Shown: piece after piece, positions 24,001 to 30,000 of the stretch
Position numbering within the stretch: position 1 is the first letter of the stretch
Layout of the letters: every line of letters begins with the position of its first letter
The notes under the pieces: generated by a model
Told to the model about the DNA's origin: nothing
What the model saw: only the letters and a program-made list of their open reading frames with translations
The model's database searches: none
NCBI RefSeq assembly: GCF_902167145.1
Contig: NC_050097.1
Coordinates: 173,568,923 to 173,632,922, forward strand
Length of the DNA stretch: 64,000 nucleotides
Direction: 5' to 3'
DNA from: Zea mays
Lineage: Eukaryota; Streptophyta; Magnoliopsida; Poales; Poaceae
Position numbers and translations under genes: made by a program

Positions 24001-27000
24001 TAGTTCATGTGTGGAACATGTTGTAATTTGCAATAGATGCAAGGATTTTAATATTAATGCTTGTAATGAACATCTTGCATCCATTACTAAATTAAATGAT
24101 GAAGTGGCAAGTCTTAATGCTCAACTTAAGACTTGCAAGATAGATTTTGATAAATTAAAGTTTGCTAGGGATGTCTATACAATTGGTAGACACCCCTCAA
24201 TTAAGGATGGACTTGGCTTTCGAAAGGAAGCCAAGAACTTAACAAGCCAAAGGGCTCCCATTCCCAACAAGGAGAAAGGGAAGGCCCCTATGGCTAGTAG
24301 TGATCAAAAGAATCATGCTTTCATGTAATTGATAGTCATAATAGGAGATATGATCATGATGCTTGTGATTCACATGCTATGTTTGCTTCAAGCTCTAATT
24401 TTAATGGTAGGCCTAGGAGAAATATTGTGTCTCATGCTGCTAAGAAAATGTGTAATAAACCTACCACTGTCTTTCATGCTTGCAACACTACGTTTGTACT
24501 TTCATGTAAAAATGAAAAAGTGGTTGCTAGAAAATTGGGATCCAAATGCAAAGGAGACAAGGCTTGCATTTGGGTACCAAAAGCTATTGTGACTAACCTT
24601 GTAGGACCCAACAAGAGTTGGGTACCTAAAACCCAAGCCTAATTTGCCTTGCAGGTTTATCCATCCGGGGGCTCAAGCTGGATTATCGACAGCGGTTGCA
24701 CAAACCACATGACGGGGGAGAAGAAGATGTTCACCTCCTACGTCAAGAACAAGGATTCCAAGGATACGATTATTTTTGGAGATGGGAATCAAGGCAAGGT
24801 CAAAGGTTTGGGAAAAATAGCCATCACAAGCGAGCACTCTATTTCCAATGTATTTTTAGTAGAGTCGCTAGGCTATAATCTCCTGTCTGTAAGTCAATTG
24901 TGCCACATGGGCTACAATTGTTTGTTTACAAATGTTGATGTTTCTATCTTTAGAAGGAGTGATGGTTCATTAACGTTTAAGGGTGTATTAGATGGCAAAC
25001 TCTACTTAGTTGATTTTTCGAAAGAGGAGGCCGATCTAGATGCATGCTTAATCGCTAAGACTAGTATGGGCTGGCTGTGGCATCGCCATCTAGCACATGT
25101 TGGGATGAAGAACCTTCATAAACTTCTAAAGGTAGAGCATGTGTTAGGACTAACCAATGTATGTTTCGAAAAAGATAGACCTTGTGCTGCTTGTCAGGCA
25201 GGGAAACAAGTGGGAAGCACTCATCACAGCAAGAATGTGATGACAACATCAAGACCGCTGGAGCTTCTTCACATGGACCTCTTCGGACCCGTCGCCTACC
25301 TTAGCATCAGAGGAAGTAAGTATGGTATAGTAATTGTTGATGATTTTTCCCGCTTCACTTGGGTGTTCTTTTTGCAGGATAAATCAGAAACCCAAGGGAC
25401 CCTAAAGCGCTTTCTAAGGAGGGCTCAAAACGAGTTTGAGCTCAAGGTGAAAAAGATAAGGAGCGACAACGGGTCCGAGTTCAAGAACTTACAAGTTGAG
25501 GAGTACCTTGAGGAGGAAGGTGTCAAGCATGAGTTCTCTGCTCCCTACACACCATAGCAAAACAGTGTGGTAGAGAGGAAGAATAGGACGCTAATCGACA
25601 TGGCGAGGACGATGCTTGGAGAGTTCAAGACGCCCGAGCGGTTTTGGTTGAAAGCTGTGAACACAGCTTGCCACGCCATAAACAGGCTCTATCTGCATCG
25701 TCTCCTCAAGAAGACCTCCTACGAACTCCTTACTGGTAACAAACCCAATGTTTCTTACTTTCGTGTATTTGGGAGCAAATGCTACATTTTGGTGAAGAAA
25801 GGTAGACATTCCAAATTTGCTCCCAAAGCTGTAGAAGGGTTTTTACTAGGGTATGACTCAAATACAAGGGCGTATAGAGTCTTCAACAAATCATCGGGTT
25901 TGGTTGAAGTCTCTAGCGACGTTCTATTTCATGAGACTAATGGCTCTCCAAGAGAGCAAGTTGATCTTGATGATGTAGATGAAGATGATGTTCCAACGGC
26001 CACAATACGCACCATGGCGATTGGAGATGTGCGACCACAAGAACAACAAGAGCAAGATCAACCTTCTTCCTCACAATGGTGCATCCCCCTACTCAAGATG
26101 ATGGACAGGTTCCTCAAGAAGAGGCGTGTGATCAAGGGGGAGCACAAGAAGAACAAGCTATGGAGGAAGAAGCACCACTGGCCCCTCCAACTCAAGTCCG
26201 AGCGACAAAGGAATCACCCCGTTGACCAGATTCTGGGTGACATAAGCAAGGGAGTAACTACTCGCTCGAGATTAGCTAATTTTTGTGAGCATTACTCGTT
26301 TGTCTCTTCTATTGAGCCTTTCAGGGTAGAAGAGGCCTTGCAAGATCCGGACTGGGTGTTGGCCATGCAGGAAGAGCTCAACAACTTCAAGAGGAATGAA
26401 GTTTGGAGCCTAGTGCCACGTCCAAAGCAAAATGTTGTGGGAACCAAGTGGGTGTTCCACAACAAGCAAGACGAGCACGGGGTGGTGACAAGAAACAAGG
26501 CTTGACTTGTGGCAAAAGGTTATGCCCAAGTCGCAGGTTTGGATTTCGAGGAGACTTTTACTCCTGTGGCTAGGCTAGAGTCCATTAGAATATTGTTAGC
26601 CTATGCCGCTCACCACTCTTTCAGGTTGTTTCAAATGTATGTGAAGAGCGCTTTCCTCAACGGGCCAATAAAGGAGGAGGTGTACGTGGAACAACCCCCT
26701 GGCTTTGAGGATGACAGGTATCCTGACCACGTTTTTAAGCTCTCTAAGGCGCTCTATGGACTTAAGCAAGCCCCAAGAGCATGATATGAATGCCTTAGAG
26801 ATTTCTTAATTGCTAATTCTTTCAAGGTTGGGAAAGCCGATCCCACTCTTTTCACTAAGACTTGTGACGGTGACCTTTTTGTGTGCCAAATTTATGTCGA
26901 TGACATAATATTTGGTTCTACTAACCAAAAGTCTTGTGAGGAGTTTAGGAGGGTGATGACACAGAAATTTGAGATGTCGATGATGGGTGAATTGACATAC

Positions 27001-30000
27001 TTTCTTGGGTTCCAAGTGAAACAACTCAAGGACGGCACCTTCCTCTCTTAAACGAAGTACACTCAAGATCTTCTCAAGAGGTTTGGGATGAAGGACGCTA
27101 AGCCCGCGAAGACGCCAATGGGAACCGACGGACATGTCGACCTCAACAAAGGAGGTAAGTCTATTGATCAAAAGGCATACCGGTCTATGATATGGTCATT
27201 GCTTTATTTATGTGCTAGTAGACCGGATATTATGCTTAGCGTATGCATGTGTGCTAGATTTCAATCTGATCCAAGGGAATGTCATCTTGTGGTCGTTAAG
27301 CGAATTCTTAGATATTTAGTTGCTACGCCTTGTTTCGGGATCTGGTATCCAAAGGGGTCTACCTTTGACTTGATTGGATACTCAGACTCCGATTATGCTG
27401 GATGCAAGGTTGATAGGAATAGTACATCAGGGACGTGCCAATTCCTAGGAAGGTCCCTGGTGTCTTGGAGTTCTAAGAAACAAACCTCCGTTGCCCTATC
27501 CTCCGCTGAGGCCAAGTATGTTGACGCAGGACAGTGTTGCGCGCAACTACTTTGGATGAGGCAAACCCTCCAGGACTTTGGCTACAATCTGAGCAAAGTC
27601 CCACTCCTGTGTGACAATGAGAGTGCAATCCGCATGGCAGATAATCCTGTTGAACACAGCCGCACTAAGCACATAGACATCCGACATCTCTTCTTGAGAG
27701 ACCACCAGCAAAAGGGAGATATCGAAATGTTCTATATTAGCACCGAGAACCAGCTAGCTGATATCTTTACCAAGCCTTTAGATGAGAAAACCTTTTGCAG
27801 GCTGCGTAGTGAGCTAAATGTCTTAGATTCACGTAACTTGGATTGATCTATAGCATACATGTGTTTTATGCCTTTGATCATGTTACATTTATTCAATTTG
27901 TTGCTTACTCTTGGTGCTCAAGTTGTGCAAGGGATCCCCGGACCTCACAAGTCCATGTGTGAATGATGCACATATCTAGGGGGAGAAGTGCTACAACTTG
28001 ACCCTTGAAGACTAACCTTTGTGTTTAAGTGTACTTGATATAGTCTCAACGGTGGATTGAAAGGGAAAGGTGAACTTGGACCATGCAAAGACTTCCACTG
28101 CACCCCGGTATTAGTGTACTCACCTCCAAGTTCATTCCCTTGCTCTTATTGCCTTTTTGCTCTTAATTGACATTTTTGGTGAGGCAATGGGGTTGAAGGG
28201 CCAAGAATGATCCTGTTTTGGTGTTTAATGCCAAAGGGGGGGAATTAAGGCCAAAGCAAATGGATCAGCTACCACTTGAGAATTTTGAAAATAGTAGAGT
28301 TAGAATTATTGATTTGTCCAAAATACTCTTATTCCAAAATTTGGTCTCTTGTGGGGAGAATATATGATTATGGGAAAAAGGGGGAGTTTTGGATCTTGAT
28401 CATTTTCACTCTTGGATTATCACTCTCAATGCCCAAACAAGTGAGTTTGACTTAGAGATAGGAAAATGAATTTGATTTACAAAAACAAACCAAGTGGTGG
28501 CAAAGAATGATCCAAATATGCCAAATTAGAGTTAAAAACAATTTGGTCTTCAACTTGAATCGATGTTGCATGTTTTGCATTACTTTTTGATGTGTTGGCA
28601 TAAATCACCAAAAATGGGGAGATTGAAAGGGAAATGTGCCCTTGGGCCATTTCTATTATATTTTGGTGATTAAGTGTCCAACACATAGTGAGTAAGTTAT
28701 TATGTACCAAATGAAGAGAGAAGTGCAAATCATGTAACAAGGTACGTTTCTAGACCTAGTACATTGTTTTGAGTACTAACATATTTTGTCTAAGTGCTAG
28801 AAACAAAGAAAAGAAGAAAAGAAATGAGATGCAAAAGACTTGGCTTGGTACAGCCAAGACTCAGCTCAGTTTGGCACACCGGACTGTCCGGTGGTCCACC
28901 GGACAGTGTCCGGTGCGCCAGGCTGGACTCCGGTGAACAGGCCGCTCTCGGGAGAATTTGGCGGCGTACGGCTATAATTCACCGGACTGTCCGGTGAGCC
29001 AACGGCCGCCAGCGCAATGGTCGGCCGCGCAATCCGCGGGCGACGCGTGGCCCGCGCCAACGGTCGACAGGGGGCACCGGACTGTCCGGTGTGCACTGGA
29101 CAGTGTCCGGTGCACCAACAGCCCGGAGTTGCAACGGTCGTCTGCGCTAGAAAAGGAAGGAGATCGCGCACCGGACATGAATAGTGGTTGTCTGGTGGTG
29201 CACCGGACTGTCGGTGCGCCACCCGACAGAAGGAAACTTTGGCCTTCCTTGTTGGCCTCCAACGGCTCCTAGCTGCCTTGGGGCTATAAACGGGACCCCT
29301 AGGCACATGGAGGAGTCACCCAAGCACACTCTAAGCATTCCAAGACTTCTAGTCCTCACTTTCACGCAATCGTTCATCGTTCTTGAGATTGGAGCACTTT
29401 TCGAGTTGTAAACTCCCCACGCGTGTTTTGTGTGCTCATCTTCTCACTTGTGTGCGTGTTTGTGGTGTGGATTTAATTCTAGTGTGTGTTGCTCTTCCCA
29501 CCGTGCTTTCATTGTGATCTTTGTTGTAAGGGCGAGAGACTCCAACTTGTGGAGATTCCTCGCAAATGGGAAAAAGAGATAAGCAAAGAAAAGCCGTGGT
29601 ATTCAAGTTGATCATTGGATCACTTGAAAGGGGTTGAGTGCAACCCTCGTCCATTGGGACGCCACAACGCGGAAGTAGGCAAGTGTTACTTGGCCAAACC
29701 ACGGGATAAAATCGCGTGTCTATTGTGTTGATCTCTTTGTGATTGTCCTGGCCACAAGAACTCGCTTTGCAACTACTTAGTCACACTAACATTTGTATAA
29801 CCAAGATTTGTGGCTATAAGTTGTTGAATTTTACAGGATCACCTATTCACCCCCCTCTAGGTGCTCTCAAATACATCAAGGAAATTTTGTTGTGCACCAA
29901 CATGGAGAATTATAAAAGGCATCACTACCCCGATGTTGCCTACCGACAAGCTCTTTCTACACGATGGTACACCTCTCTCACCAAAAGATGCTACATGTTA

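Larger units (their letters stand above)
21020..29869 (+). mobile_element. Ji-type Ty1/copia Sirevirus, full length, defective
   Basis: An 8850-bp element with LTRs 21020-22252 (1233 bp) and 28624-29869 (1246 bp) and target duplication AATAC at 21015-21019 and 29870-29874. The LTRs differ by many substitutions and by an extra ~22-bp palindrome unit in the 3' LTR, so it is clearly older than the Opie copy. TGAAAGGGAAATGTGCCCTT fits my memory of maize Ji. Gag has two frameshifts and pol four stops. It lies inside the old copia in SCPL intron 3. Confidence 0.9.
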
